DNA of 44,461 nt from Deinococcus rhizophilus (GCF_030271215.1 NZ_JASNGB010000003.1:10399-54859); one strand, 5' to 3'. Shown: positions 8,369 through 17,242, numbered from the stretch's first letter. Notes: generated by a model not told the origin, from the sequence alone. Program-made: numbers and translations.

Positions 8369-11143
8369 GTGAAGCCCGAAGAGCAGGCCCGCCTCCTCAT
8401 TGACGAGCAGCTCCGGGCCGCCGGGTGGGTCATTCAGGACTACCGGGCGGCCAACCTGACCGCCGCCGACGGGGTGGTGCTGCGCGAGGTGCCGACCGCC
8501 GAGGGGCCGTGCGACTACATGCTGTTCTGGAAGCGCCGGGCCGTCGGCATCGTGGAGGCCAAGCCGGAGGGCACGCCGCTGCTGGGCGTCAGCGAACAGA
8601 CCGACAAGTACGCCACCGGCCTCCCGCCCCAGCTCCGCAAGCTGGCCGACCCGCTGCCCTTCGGGTACGAGGCCAACGGGCACGAGGTGCAGTTCCGCGA
8701 CCGCCGCGACCCCGACAGCCGCTCGCGCCGCGTCTTCCACTTTCACCGGCCGGGGACGCTGGGGGCCTGGGCCGCCGAGGCGGAGACCCTGCGTGCCCGC
8801 CTGCGCCGCCTTCCGCCCCTCGCCCGGACCGGGCTGCGGGACGCGCAGTTCGAGGCCATCACCCATCTGGAGCACTCGCTGGCCCAGGGCCGCCCCCGTG
8901 CCCTGATTCAGATGACGATGGGCAGCGGCAAGAGTTACACGGCGGTGGCGAGCACCTACCGCCTGCTCAAGCACGCCCGCGCCCGCCGGGTGCTGTTTCT
9001 GGTGGACCGGGGCAACCTGGGGCGGCAGGCGCTGGGCGAATTTCGCAACTTCGCCGCGCCGGACGACGGACGCCGCTTCACCGAGCTGTACAACGTCCAG
9101 CATCTCCAGTCCAACCGCATCGACCCCGACGCGCAGGTGGTCATCACGACCATCCAGCGCCTGTACTCCATCCTGCGGGGCGAGGCCGCCTTCGATGAGG
9201 GGAACGAGGAGCGCAGCGGGTTCGAGCTGGGGGGCGAGGGGGCCGAGCGCCTGGTGTCCTATCAGCCCCGGGTGCCAGTCGAGACCTTCGACTTCATGGT
9301 TGCCGACGAGTGCCACCGCTCCATCTACGGGACCTGGCGGCAGGTGCTGGACTACTTCGACGCTTTCCTCACCGGCCTGACCGCCACGCCGGACGCCCGC
9401 ACCATCGGCTTCTTCGGCAAGAACCTGGTGATGGAATACGGGCACGAGCGGGCGGTGGCCGACGGCGTGAACGTGGATTTCGACGTGTACCGCATCCGCA
9501 CCCGCATCGGGCAGGAGGGAGCGCGGGTGGCCGCCGGGGAGTTTCTGGACTACCGCGACAAACGCACCGGGCGGCTGGAGCTGCGCCAGCTGGGCGACGA
9601 TTTCGACTACGCCGCCAGCCAGCTCGACCGCAGCGTGGTGGCCGTGGACCAGATTCGCACGGTCGTCCGCGAATACCGCGACCGGGTGCTGCCGCTGGTG
9701 TTCCCGGACCGCACCCACACGCCCAAGACCCTCATCTTCGCCAAGAACGACGCCCACGCCGACGACATCGTGCGCATCGTGCGCGAGGAGTTCGGCAAGG
9801 GCAACGACTTCTGCAAGAAAATCACCTACGGCGTGACCGGCGTGAGCACCGACACGCTGATTTCGCAGTTCCGCAACGACTTCAACCCGCGCGTGGTGGT
9901 CACGGTGGACATGATTGCCACCGGCACCGACATCCGGGCGCTGGAGGTCCTGCTGTTCCTGCGGGACGTGAAGTCGCGCTCCTATTTCGACCAGATGAAG
10001 GGCCGGGGCACCCGCGTGGTCAGCGCCGACGAGCTGCAAAAGGTCAGCAGCGACGCGCGGCACAAGAGCTTCTTCCTGCTGGTGGACGCGGTGGGCGTCA
10101 CCGAGGGGGACCGCAGCGAGGCCCGGCCCCTGGAACGGCAGCGCAGCGTGGCGCTGGAGAAACTGCTGCACGGGGTCGGGCTGGGCGACACCAGCGAGGG
10201 CGCCCTGAGTAGCCTCGCCGGACGCCTCGCGCGGCTCGACCGCACCCTGTCCCCGGCCCAGCGGGGCGACATCGAGACGCGGGCGGGACGCCCCATGCGG
10301 GAGCTTATCGCTGGCCTGCTGACGGCCACCCAGCCCGAGGCGGCGCAGCGCCGGGCCGGGGAAGTCGCCCGCGCCGCCCACCGTCCCGTCACCCCGCAGG
10401 ACGTGCAGCGGGCGGGCGAGGACCTGCGCGACGAGGCCACCGCCCCCTTTGCCGACCCGGACCTGCGCGACCTCATCACCCGGACGGCGGGGCGCAATGA
10501 GGTGGTCATCGACGCCGTGAGCCTCGACGAGGTGCTGCCCGGCGAGCATGTAGAGCGCCGCGACCCCGCCGACCTCGCCCGGCAGGTGGCCGAGGGACGG
10601 GTGCGGACCTTCCGGGCCTTCATCGAGGCCCACAAGGACGACATCGACGCCCTGAGCATCCTCTACGCGCAGCCCCACGCGCGGCGGCGGGTCACCTACC
10701 GCCAGGTCAAGGAGCTGGGCCGGGCGCTGGAAGGCCACGACCAGAACCTCCAGCCTGGGCGCCTCTATCAGGACTTCGCCACGCTGGACGGCGAGCGGGT
10801 GCGCGGGCAGGCGGCGCGGCGGCAACTCGCCGACCTGGTGGCCCTGGTGCGCTACGCCACCGGACAGGCGGAGATTCTGGAACCCTTCGGGCAGACCGTG
10901 CAGGCCCGCTTCGACGCCTGGCTGACCGCGCAGGAGGCCGCCGGGCGCACCTTCACCCCGGAGCAGCGGCGCTGGCTGGACCTCATCTGCGAGCGCGTCG
11001 CCACCGACCTCACCGCGCAGGAGGGCACCCTCAACGAGACGCCCTTCGGCGAGCTGGGCGGCCTGACCCGCGCCCGCGCCGTCTTTGGGGAGAGCGGGCT
11101 GCGCGAGCTGCTGGAGGAGTTGAACGAGGCCCTCGCCGCCTGA
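8369..11143 (+). CDS. hsdR: Type I restriction enzyme R subunit (endonuclease/translocase)
   Basis: HsdR cuts unmodified DNA after ATP-driven translocation. In the 924-aa protein: the N-terminal PD-(D/E)xK nuclease (D49 ... E63-A-K65), SF2 helicase Walker A TMGSGKS (about 182-188), DECH Walker B (about 314-317), motif III LTATP (about 337), then the second RecA domain with the FAKNDAHA and ATGTDIR regions and a helical C-terminus. GTG 8369 preceded by GGGAGG is the most plausible start; the frame is open to 8327. hsdR is not in one block with hsdM and hsdS: a small gene and a toxin-antitoxin pair separate it from hsdS. The gene is intact. Confidence 0.93.
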   Translation: MKPEEQARLLIDEQLRAAGWVIQDYRAANLTAADGVVLREVPTAEGPCDYMLFWKRRAVGIVEAKPEGTPLLGVSEQTDKYATGLPPQLRKLADPLPFGYEANGHEVQFRDRRDPDSRSRRVFHFHRPGTLGAWAAEAETLRARLRRLPPLARTGLRDAQFEAITHLEHSLAQGRPRALIQMTMGSGKSYTAVASTYRLLKHARARRVLFLVDRGNLGRQALGEFRNFAAPDDGRRFTELYNVQHLQSNRIDPDAQVVITTIQRLYSILRGEAAFDEGNEERSGFELGGEGAERLVSYQPRVPVETFDFMVADECHRSIYGTWRQVLDYFDAFLTGLTATPDARTIGFFGKNLVMEYGHERAVADGVNVDFDVYRIRTRIGQEGARVAAGEFLDYRDKRTGRLELRQLGDDFDYAASQLDRSVVAVDQIRTVVREYRDRVLPLVFPDRTHTPKTLIFAKNDAHADDIVRIVREEFGKGNDFCKKITYGVTGVSTDTLISQFRNDFNPRVVVTVDMIATGTDIRALEVLLFLRDVKSRSYFDQMKGRGTRVVSADELQKVSSDARHKSFFLLVDAVGVTEGDRSEARPLERQRSVALEKLLHGVGLGDTSEGALSSLAGRLARLDRTLSPAQRGDIETRAGRPMRELIAGLLTATQPEAAQRRAGEVARAAHRPVTPQDVQRAGEDLRDEATAPFADPDLRDLITRTAGRNEVVIDAVSLDEVLPGEHVERRDPADLARQVAEGRVRTFRAFIEAHKDDIDALSILYAQPHARRRVTYRQVKELGRALEGHDQNLQPGRLYQDFATLDGERVRGQAARRQLADLVALVRYATGQAEILEPFGQTVQARFDAWLTAQEAAGRTFTPEQRRWLDLICERVATDLTAQEGTLNETPFGELGGLTRARAVFGESGLRELLEELNEALAA

Positions 11144-11158
11144 TTTCGCTCAACGAAA
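11144..11158. promoter_or_regulatory. Quasi-palindromic operator candidate, copy 3
   Basis: TTTCGCTCAACGAAA begins with the base after the hsdR stop codon and has perfect 5-bp arms. It lies 110 bases before the small gene that opens the toxin-antitoxin/hsdS run. Confidence 0.6.
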
Positions 11159-11164
11159 GATTTC

Positions 11165-11194
11165 CCCGCCTGTCATCCTATAGGGGCAGGCGGG
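11165..11194 (+). terminator. Hairpin after hsdR
   Basis: An 8-bp inverted repeat CCCGCCTG / CAGGCGGG with a 14-base loop. No T-run follows, so it may attenuate rather than fully stop transcription from hsdR. Confidence 0.45.
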
Positions 11195-11268
11195 CGAGCG
11201 GTTGGCCCACAACGAGAGAAGAAAGGCGACCTGGACGGCGAAAAGCCGGACCCCTGGGAGGGTGACCC

Positions 11269-11535
11269 ATGCTCGAAAAACTGAAGAAGAACGGCGGCAA
11301 GAACCGCGAGGCCCGGTACGCCTGGGAGATGCCCGAGATGGGCGCGAAGACCCCGGCGCGTGACCCCCAGGGGCACTGGGGCCGGGTGGCGGCGCACCTG
11401 CGGGCGGTCAACCCCCGCGACCGGCGCGGGATGAAGAAGGCCCGCAAGATGCTCGCCCGCCTGTGCGCGGGCCTTTCGCCATCGGCGGAAGCTGGTAGGA
11501 TGTTGCCAGTATGCGAACCGTCCAGTTCACGCTGA
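11269..11535 (+). CDS. Small basic hypothetical protein, 88 aa
   Basis: The ATG is preceded by GGGAGGGTGA at good spacing. The product is rich in Lys and Arg, especially at the N-terminus (LKKNGGKNRE) and in the middle (RRGMKKARK), and has no recognisable domain. It overlaps the start of the HTH gene by 25 bases in another frame. The last part, where the HTH promoter lies, may not be under protein selection. It may be a nucleic-acid-binding accessory protein or a leader ORF. Moderately sure it is real. Confidence 0.5.
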   Translation: MLEKLKKNGGKNREARYAWEMPEMGAKTPARDPQGHWGRVAAHLRAVNPRDRRGMKKARKMLARLCAGLSPSAEAGRMLPVCEPSSSR

Positions 11536-11897
11536 GGCAGTACCTGAACACGCACGGGCTGAGCGCCTACCGGCTGGCCCAGGCCGCGCGGGGACGGGTC
11601 AGCGAGCGCACCGTGTACGCGCTGGCGCGGGGTGAGGCCAGCCGCGTGGACCTGGGCACCCTGGGAGCGGTCATCACCACGCTGGAGGAACTCACCGGAG
11701 AGCCGGTCAGCCCCGGCGACCTGCTGACCGCCGTCACGGTGCCGGGACCTGACCCCGAAGCGCGGGCCTGGCTCGACGGGGACGCCTCGCGCCTGGGCGA
11801 GTTCGGGGCCTACGACTGGGACGGGGCCGACCCTTACGCGCTGGGTGAGCCGGTACGGTTCGGACCTGACGGCGAACTCGTCATCGGTGGCGAGTGA
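11511..11897 (+). CDS. HTH-type antitoxin/regulator
   Basis: The 128-aa protein starts with a XRE-like helix-turn-helix (about residues 6-60: LRQYLNTHGLSAYRLAQ, then ERTVYALARG), followed by an acidic C-terminal tail (DAS-LGEFGAYDWDGADPYALGE) of the kind that wraps a toxin. Its stop overlaps the start of a MazF/PemK-like toxin gene (GTGA). A TAGGAT box lies 9 bases before the ATG (11496-11501). It is the best candidate in the island for the regulator that binds the 15-bp operators, acting both as antitoxin and as controller of restriction genes; this is inference. Confidence 0.82.
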   Translation: MRTVQFTLRQYLNTHGLSAYRLAQAARGRVSERTVYALARGEASRVDLGTLGAVITTLEELTGEPVSPGDLLTAVTVPGPDPEARAWLDGDASRLGEFGAYDWDGADPYALGEPVRFGPDGELVIGGE

Positions 11898-12265
11898 CGC
11901 GCACCCTTACGCCCGGCGCGGTGTTCGTGGCCGACTTTCCCGAACACGACCCCAGCGGGCACGAGCAGCAAGGCCCCCGCCCCGCCATCCTCGTGGGGCT
12001 GCCCACGAACGCCGGGCGGCCCCGTTTCCCGGTCCTGATGCTGGCCCCGGTCACGACCTTCCGGGGGCAGCCCTGGGTGGCCGCCGCGCCCGACCTTTAC
12101 CCCGTCCTGAGCGCCGGAGCGGGCGGGCTGCGGGTCCCCAGCGTCGCCCTGATAGACCAGACCCGCGCCCTCGACGCCGCGCGGGTGTCCCGCTACCTGG
12201 GCACCCTGAGCGGCGAAGACTACGCCCCGATTCACGCCGCCGTGCGGCTCATCTTCCGGGTGTGA
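11894..12265 (+). CDS. MazF/PemK-like toxin, probable endoribonuclease
   Basis: The 123-aa protein has the PemK/MazF barrel pattern: an N-terminal PGAVFVADFPE strand-loop, QGPRPAILVG (matching the family's R-P-A-V-V pattern), then MLAPVTTF, VPSVALIDQTRALDA and a C-terminal helix with YAPI. MazF-type toxins cleave RNA. GTG 11894 is fixed by the GTGA overlap with the HTH gene. It sits 20 bases before hsdS, between restriction subunits, a position in which some type I loci carry an anticodon nuclease. A role as a second line of defence is inference. Confidence 0.8.
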   Translation: MTRTLTPGAVFVADFPEHDPSGHEQQGPRPAILVGLPTNAGRPRFPVLMLAPVTTFRGQPWVAAAPDLYPVLSAGAGGLRVPSVALIDQTRALDAARVSRYLGTLSGEDYAPIHAAVRLIFRV

Positions 12266-12285
12266 CCCGAAGGAGGTCTGCCACA

Positions 12286-13857
12286 ATGCCCCCCGTGACC
12301 GCCACCCCCGAAGCCCCGCCGACCACGCCCCAGCCTGCGCCCCTGCCGCCCGGCTGGGCGTGGACCACGTTGGGGGAGGTGGCCTATGTAAACGCCCGAC
12401 CGGACACTTCCGGGCTAGATGAAGACGCGCCAGTGACGTTCATTCCGATGGCCGCTGTGCAGGAAGTGTGTGGGCAGTACGACGGCTCACAGGTTCGGTC
12501 CTACGGGCAGGTCAAGAAGGGCTATACCCCCTTCCAGGATGGCGACCTCATCTTCGCCAAAATTACGCCTTGCATGGAGAACGGCAAGGCGGCCCTCGTC
12601 GATGGGTTGACCAGTGGCATCGGGTACGGCTCGACGGAGTTTCACGTCATTCGAGCGACCAGCGTCCTTGAGCGGAAGTACGCCTTCTACCTCGTGACAA
12701 GCAAGCAGTTTCGGGGCGAGGCCGAGCACAACATGCGTGGTGCAGCAGGACAGAAGCGGGTACCGCCGCACTTCTTGACGGATTACTCCCTTCCCCTCCC
12801 CCCCCTCCCCGAGCAGCGGCGCATCGTCGCCCGCATCGAGGAGCTGTTCAGCAAGCTGGACGCGGGCACGGCCGAGCTGAAGCGCACGCAGGCCCTCCTA
12901 AAACGCTACCGCCAGAGCCTGCTGCACGCCGCCGTCACCGGGGAACTGTCGCGGGAGTGGCGGGCGGCGAACCCGGCCACCGAGACGGGCGCGGAGCTGC
13001 TGACCCGGATTCTGGAAGAACGCCGGGGGCGGTGGGCGCAGAGCGGCAAGAAGGGCAAGTACAAGGAGCCGCAGGAGCCGGAGACGGCGGGCTTGCCGGA
13101 GCTGCCGACGGAGTGGACGTGGGCGAGCGTGGAGCAGGTAGCGGATGTGGGGACGGGCGCAACGCCGTTGAAGGGCGAGCGGCGTTTTTACGAGGGCGGG
13201 TCTATTCCCTGGGTGACGAGTGGGGCGATGAACAGCGACTTCATCACCGAGCCGACGAACTTCATCACCGAAGCCGCCGTGCAGGAAACGAACGCGAAGG
13301 TCTTCCCGGCGGGAACGCTCCTCATTGCCATGTACGGCGAGGGGAAAACACGGGGGAAGGTCGGAGAACTTGTCATACCCGCGGCGACGAACCAAGCCTG
13401 TGCCGCACTGATGTTCAGTGGGCCTGGCGAAACTCGGTCTTTCGCCAAGCTCTTTTTCCGCTGGAACTACGACAACTTGCGGCGGGCTGCGGCGGGGGGT
13501 GTCCAACCCAATCTGAGCCTCGGCATCATCAAGGAAATCTCTCTCCCCCTCCCCCCCCTCCCCGAACAGACCTACATCGTCTCGGAGGTCGAACGCCGCC
13601 TGTCCATCCTCGACAACCTGGAAGCCACCGTCAGCGCCGAGCTGAAGCGGGCCGAGGCCATGCGCCAGAGCGTGCTGCACCGGGCCTTCACGGGCGGGCT
13701 GGTGCCCCAGGACCCGGCGGATGAACCCGCCAGTGTGCTGCTGGAACGCATCCAGGCCGAGAAGCTCAAGGCGGGCGCGGCGGCGGTTCGGGCGGGGGGG
13801 CGGCGGGGGCGGAAGCCGGGGGGCGGCGGCTTGTTCGCGCCGGACGCCGAAACCTGA
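12286..13857 (+). CDS. hsdS: Type I restriction-modification specificity subunit S
   Basis: HsdS sets the target sequence for both methylation and restriction. The 523-aa protein has two target recognition domains (about 20-165 and 275-420), each followed by a conserved region starting L-P-L-P-P-L-P-E-Q and running into a long helix (IVARIEELFSKLD; IVSEVERRLSILD). The start has a strong AGGAGGT. The recognition domains are clearly poorer in GC than the conserved regions, as expected for exchanged specificity segments. Each conserved region begins with an identical 20-base C-rich stretch holding a run of eight C (12798-12805 and 13551-13558), a possible site for slippage or recombination. A terminator follows at 13941. 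Confidence 0.93.
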   Translation: MPPVTATPEAPPTTPQPAPLPPGWAWTTLGEVAYVNARPDTSGLDEDAPVTFIPMAAVQEVCGQYDGSQVRSYGQVKKGYTPFQDGDLIFAKITPCMENGKAALVDGLTSGIGYGSTEFHVIRATSVLERKYAFYLVTSKQFRGEAEHNMRGAAGQKRVPPHFLTDYSLPLPPLPEQRRIVARIEELFSKLDAGTAELKRTQALLKRYRQSLLHAAVTGELSREWRAANPATETGAELLTRILEERRGRWAQSGKKGKYKEPQEPETAGLPELPTEWTWASVEQVADVGTGATPLKGERRFYEGGSIPWVTSGAMNSDFITEPTNFITEAAVQETNAKVFPAGTLLIAMYGEGKTRGKVGELVIPAATNQACAALMFSGPGETRSFAKLFFRWNYDNLRRAAAGGVQPNLSLGIIKEISLPLPPLPEQTYIVSEVERRLSILDNLEATVSAELKRAEAMRQSVLHRAFTGGLVPQDPADEPASVLLERIQAEKLKAGAAAVRAGGRRGRKPGGGGLFAPDAET

Positions 13858-13870
13858 AACAACCTGCTTA

Positions 13871-13894
13871 CTTGTTCGCGCTGAGTAGAACAAG
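13871..13894. promoter_or_regulatory. Inverted repeat upstream of hsdM
   Basis: Perfect 7-bp arms CTTGTTC / GAACAAG with a 10-base centre, between hsdS and the hsdS terminator. It could be an operator or an mRNA hairpin. Confidence 0.4.
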
Positions 13895-13940
13895 GTGGGA
13901 CGTTATTCCACTTTTGGGGCTGAAAGACGAATAAGGGAGA

Positions 13941-13973
13941 GGGGCGGAGGCACGGGCTGCCCCGCCCCCTTTT
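13941..13973 (+). terminator. Rho-independent terminator after hsdS
   Basis: Stem GGGGCGG / CCGCCCC with a 14-base loop, followed by C and TTTT. It separates hsdS from hsdM, which therefore seems to be transcribed on its own. Confidence 0.75.
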
Positions 13974-14013
13974 CGTCAAGCGCAGGCCCGGCGGCGGTGA
14001 CATCATGCCTCCC

Positions 14014-15492
14014 ATGACCTCCCCCTCTCCCGCCCAGCTTGTCGCCCGCGTCTGGAGTCTGGCGCACCTCCTCAGGAATGACGGGGTGGGCTACGGCGAC
14101 TACCTGGAGCAAATCACCTTCCTCCTGTTCCTCAAGATGGCCGGTGAGATGCGCGGCCAGCCCGACGCGCCCGAGGTGCCGGAGGCGTACTCCTGGGAGC
14201 GGCTGCGCGGCCTGACCGGGGCGGAGCTGGAAACCCAGTACCGCCGCACGCTGGAGGAACTGGCGAGGGAGCCGGGGCTGCTGGGCGTCATCTTCAGGAA
14301 GGCGCACAACAAGGTGAACGACCCGGCGACCCTCAGGCGGGTGGTCAGCCTCATCGACGAGCAGCAGTGGTCGGGGCTGCCCTTCGACGTGAAAGGCGAA
14401 ATCTACGAGGGGCTGCTCCAGAAAAACGCCGAGGACGTGAAGGGCGGGGCCGGGCAATACTTCACGCCCCGCTCCCTTATCGAGGCGATGGTGGAGGTCA
14501 CGCACCCGAAGCCCGGCGAGACCATCGCGGACCCGGCGTGCGGGACCGGGGGCTTTCTGCTCGCGGCGCGGGATTACCTCGTCAAGACCTACCGCCTCGA
14601 CCCCGACGAGCGCGAGGACCTGCGCGAGCGCACCTTTCACGGGGCTGACATCGTGGACAGCGTGGTGCGGCTGGCGGCGATGAACTTCTTCCTTCACGGC
14701 ATCGGCGGCACGACGACCCCGGTGGAGCGCCTCGACAGCCTGGCGACGCCCCCGGCGCGGGCGGTAGACATCGTGCTGGCGAACCCGCCCTTCGGCGTGA
14801 AAGGGGCGCTGGTGGAGCTGGACGAGGACGGCAACGCGGTGCGCCAGCAGCAGAGCTACGCCCGCCCGGACTTCACGGCCCGCACCAGCAACAAGCAGCT
14901 GAACTTCCTTCAGCACATCCTCTCGCTGCTCAGGGTCGGGGGCCGCGCCGCCGTTGTGGTGCCTGACAACGTGCTGTTCGAGGCGGGAGCGGGCGAGGTG
15001 GTGCGCCGCCGCCTGCTGCACGACTGCAACCTGCACACGGTGCTGCGGCTGCCGACCGGCATCTTCTACGCCCAGGGGGTGAAGGCGAACGTGCTGTTCT
15101 TCGACCGGGGCGCGAGCGGCGAAGGGGCGCTGACCCGCGAGGTGTGGTTCTACGACCTCCGCACCAACCAGCACTTCACCCTCAAGACCCGCCCCATGCG
15201 CCGCGAGGACCTGCGCGACTTCGTGGAGGCGTACCGGGCCGAGGACCGCACCGCCCGGCAGGAGTCCGAACGTTTCCGCCGCTTCACCCTCGAAGAGCTG
15301 CTGGCCCGCGACAAGGTCAACCTCGACGCGTTCTGGCTCAAGGACGACAGCCTGGAGGAAGGCAGCGACCTGCCCGCGCCCGCCATCCTGGCCGCCGAAA
15401 TCGTGGAGAGCCTCGAAGCGGCGCTCGATGAGTTCCGGCAGGTGGCGGGGGAGCTGGGCAGGGAAGAGGCTGAAGAGGCCGTGCCTGCTTGA
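14014..15492 (+). CDS. hsdM: Type I restriction-modification methyltransferase M subunit
   Basis: HsdM methylates adenine in the target set by HsdS. The 492-aa protein has the N-terminal helical HsdM domain (LVARVWSLAHLL to about 130), then the N6-adenine methyltransferase domain with YFTPR, the SAM motif DPACGTGGF (about 172-180) and the catalytic NPPFG (about 256-260). ATG 14005 is also in frame; I prefer 14014 because a CATCAT element lies exactly 7 bases before it, the leaderless spacing used in this genome. hsdM is last in the locus and has its own transcription unit behind the hsdS terminator, so modification can be expressed independently of restriction. The gene ends 3 bases from the convergent primase-like gene. 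Confidence 0.93.
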   Translation: MTSPSPAQLVARVWSLAHLLRNDGVGYGDYLEQITFLLFLKMAGEMRGQPDAPEVPEAYSWERLRGLTGAELETQYRRTLEELAREPGLLGVIFRKAHNKVNDPATLRRVVSLIDEQQWSGLPFDVKGEIYEGLLQKNAEDVKGGAGQYFTPRSLIEAMVEVTHPKPGETIADPACGTGGFLLAARDYLVKTYRLDPDEREDLRERTFHGADIVDSVVRLAAMNFFLHGIGGTTTPVERLDSLATPPARAVDIVLANPPFGVKGALVELDEDGNAVRQQQSYARPDFTARTSNKQLNFLQHILSLLRVGGRAAVVVPDNVLFEAGAGEVVRRRLLHDCNLHTVLRLPTGIFYAQGVKANVLFFDRGASGEGALTREVWFYDLRTNQHFTLKTRPMRREDLRDFVEAYRAEDRTARQESERFRRFTLEELLARDKVNLDAFWLKDDSLEEGSDLPAPAILAAEIVESLEAALDEFRQVAGELGREEAEEAVPA

Positions 15493-15495
15493 AGG

Positions 15496-17214
15496 TCAGG
15501 CCCTTTGCCACCTCGCCCGCCTGGCCCGGTAGCGTGCCATCCTCTCCCGAATCCGGGCCTCCTGCCGCTCCTCTGCGGTCAGGCTGCCGTCTTCCTGGAA
15601 GCGGCGGGCGAAGTGCGACTCCATCTCCGGCGAGGCGCAGAGGATACCGTCTTGGTCCTCCTGGATGGCCCCGGCGATCAGCAGCTTGTCCCGGTGCTTG
15701 TGCAGGTCGTAGGGCCGGGCATCCATCCGCTGTGCGAGTTCCGCCAGGCTCTGCGGCCCGAAGTAGAGCAGCAGGTCGAAGAGCTGTTCCGCCGTCTTCC
15801 CCAGCTTGCCCCTCCCGTTCCGCAGGTGGAGCGATGAACTGAAGTACCCTCTGGTCTCCTCTTCCGTAATATGGGTGCTTCGGTTCGTCGTCAACAGAAT
15901 AAATGAGCCGCTTTTGTCGCCCTGTGGACTCAGCCCCCGCCGCAGCAGACCACGCTGTTCGAGCAGGGCCAGGCTGTTTTGCAAGGTGGCGGTCGAGCCT
16001 ACGTTCGCCTCGCGCTCCAATTGGGTCCAGGCCACGCTGACCTCCGCGCCTTCCGGGTGGTCGTGCCCGTGGTGCCAGCCCAGGCGCAGCAATGCCTTGT
16101 AGACGCTGCGGGCGGACTTCCCGGCGGTGGTCTTCCAGGGGTCGGCCATCATGGCGTCCACGAGCTCCCCGATGGTCTCGCGGACGATGGAGCTGACCTT
16201 GCTGGGGGGCGGCACCCCCGCCTCCTCGTAGAAGTGGGTGGCGGAGATGGTCTCGCCCCGTCCGTGCCGGGCCAGCACGCCCCCGATAGCGCGTTCCCGC
16301 TCGGAGAGTTCGTCGTCTTGACACCCCCGCGCCAGGTCGAGGAGGTCCCGCCGAATCTCCTCCCCGGGCACGCCGCAGTTCAGGCCGTGGCAGGTGGCGG
16401 CCACCGTCAGGGAGTGGCGGCGTCCCTCCTCCCATAGCTCTTCCAGCCGCTCAAGCTCGTCGTCCCAGCGGTCGGTCTTCTCGCCCTCGAGAATCACGCT
16501 CTCCAGCCGGGGGTGCCACGGGTGCCGGGGTCTGGCCTTGCCACAGGTGAACCGCTGCACGCTGCGCGATGTTCCCAGCCGGATGAAGTCGGCGGCGTCC
16601 TGCCGTGGTCCCGACGCCAGCTCAGGCAGGGAAAGGATTTCCGAGGTGGCGAAGTCCACCAGCGGGTTGGCCCCGTACCCGTCCAGCTCGGCACCCCGGT
16701 AAGGCAGGAAGACGCCGACGCCTTGCCCACTGGGGCTCGATGGACGCAACTCAATCGTTATGCCGACCAGTTCCCGTACCACCCTCTGAAGGAACTTCAG
16801 CGAGGCGTACGCCTGCCGGACCGGAATGGGCCGGTTCAGCAGGAACCACAGGTGGGTTCCCCGGTCTCTGGTCCCTCCGTTGAACAGCACGGTCAGCCCC
16901 TGCCGCCTCAGCAACTCGAACAGCGGCTGGAGGTCGTCGGGGCGATGCTCGTCGAAGTCCAGCATCGCCCAGGTGGTCAGCGGAAGCTTTCTTCCATGTG
17001 GAGTGAAGCCGGGGAAGAGGCCCAGGGCGCCGGGGCCGGGCCAGGCCGCCTCAGCGAGGTGTGTCCCGAACTCGCGCAGGGTGGCGGGGGAAGCCGCCTC
17101 ATATACCTGCTTGTTGTGCGGGTCGCTTCTGGGGTCCCAGCGGATATGCCGCGTCTCCTGACGGGGGAAAAGGTCGCTCAGCATCTGGGCCAGGGAAGGG
17201 GGTGGGTCAGTCAT
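15496..17214 (-). CDS. Archaeo-eukaryotic primase-like replication protein
   Basis: The 572-aa protein has an AEP-superfamily primase core: LDFDEH (catalytic D86 and D88), RGTHLWF (H121, the conserved s-x-H motif), then ELRP ... VGVFLPY, which matches the E-x-P-x-n-LP pattern of TOTE/PrimPol-type primases. The C-terminal half is helical, with winged-helix-like segments (ATLQNSLALLEQRGLLRRG; LAELAQRMDARPYDLHKH) and ends in a basic tail. Such genes act as replication initiators or primases of plasmids, phages and integrative elements. ATG 17226 is an alternative start; 17214 has a GATGCT element 7 bases upstream. It is divergent from the integrase, with a perfect palindrome between them. Confidence 0.75.
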   Translation of the reverse strand: MTDPPPSLAQMLSDLFPRQETRHIRWDPRSDPHNKQVYEAASPATLREFGTHLAEAAWPGPGALGLFPGFTPHGRKLPLTTWAMLDFDEHRPDDLQPLFELLRRQGLTVLFNGGTRDRGTHLWFLLNRPIPVRQAYASLKFLQRVVRELVGITIELRPSSPSGQGVGVFLPYRGAELDGYGANPLVDFATSEILSLPELASGPRQDAADFIRLGTSRSVQRFTCGKARPRHPWHPRLESVILEGEKTDRWDDELERLEELWEEGRRHSLTVAATCHGLNCGVPGEEIRRDLLDLARGCQDDELSERERAIGGVLARHGRGETISATHFYEEAGVPPPSKVSSIVRETIGELVDAMMADPWKTTAGKSARSVYKALLRLGWHHGHDHPEGAEVSVAWTQLEREANVGSTATLQNSLALLEQRGLLRRGLSPQGDKSGSFILLTTNRSTHITEEETRGYFSSSLHLRNGRGKLGKTAEQLFDLLLYFGPQSLAELAQRMDARPYDLHKHRDKLLIAGAIQEDQDGILCASPEMESHFARRFQEDGSLTAEERQEARIRERMARYRARRARWQRA

Positions 17215-17242
17215 GCTCAACAGCATCTCGTCCGTCCGTTTC

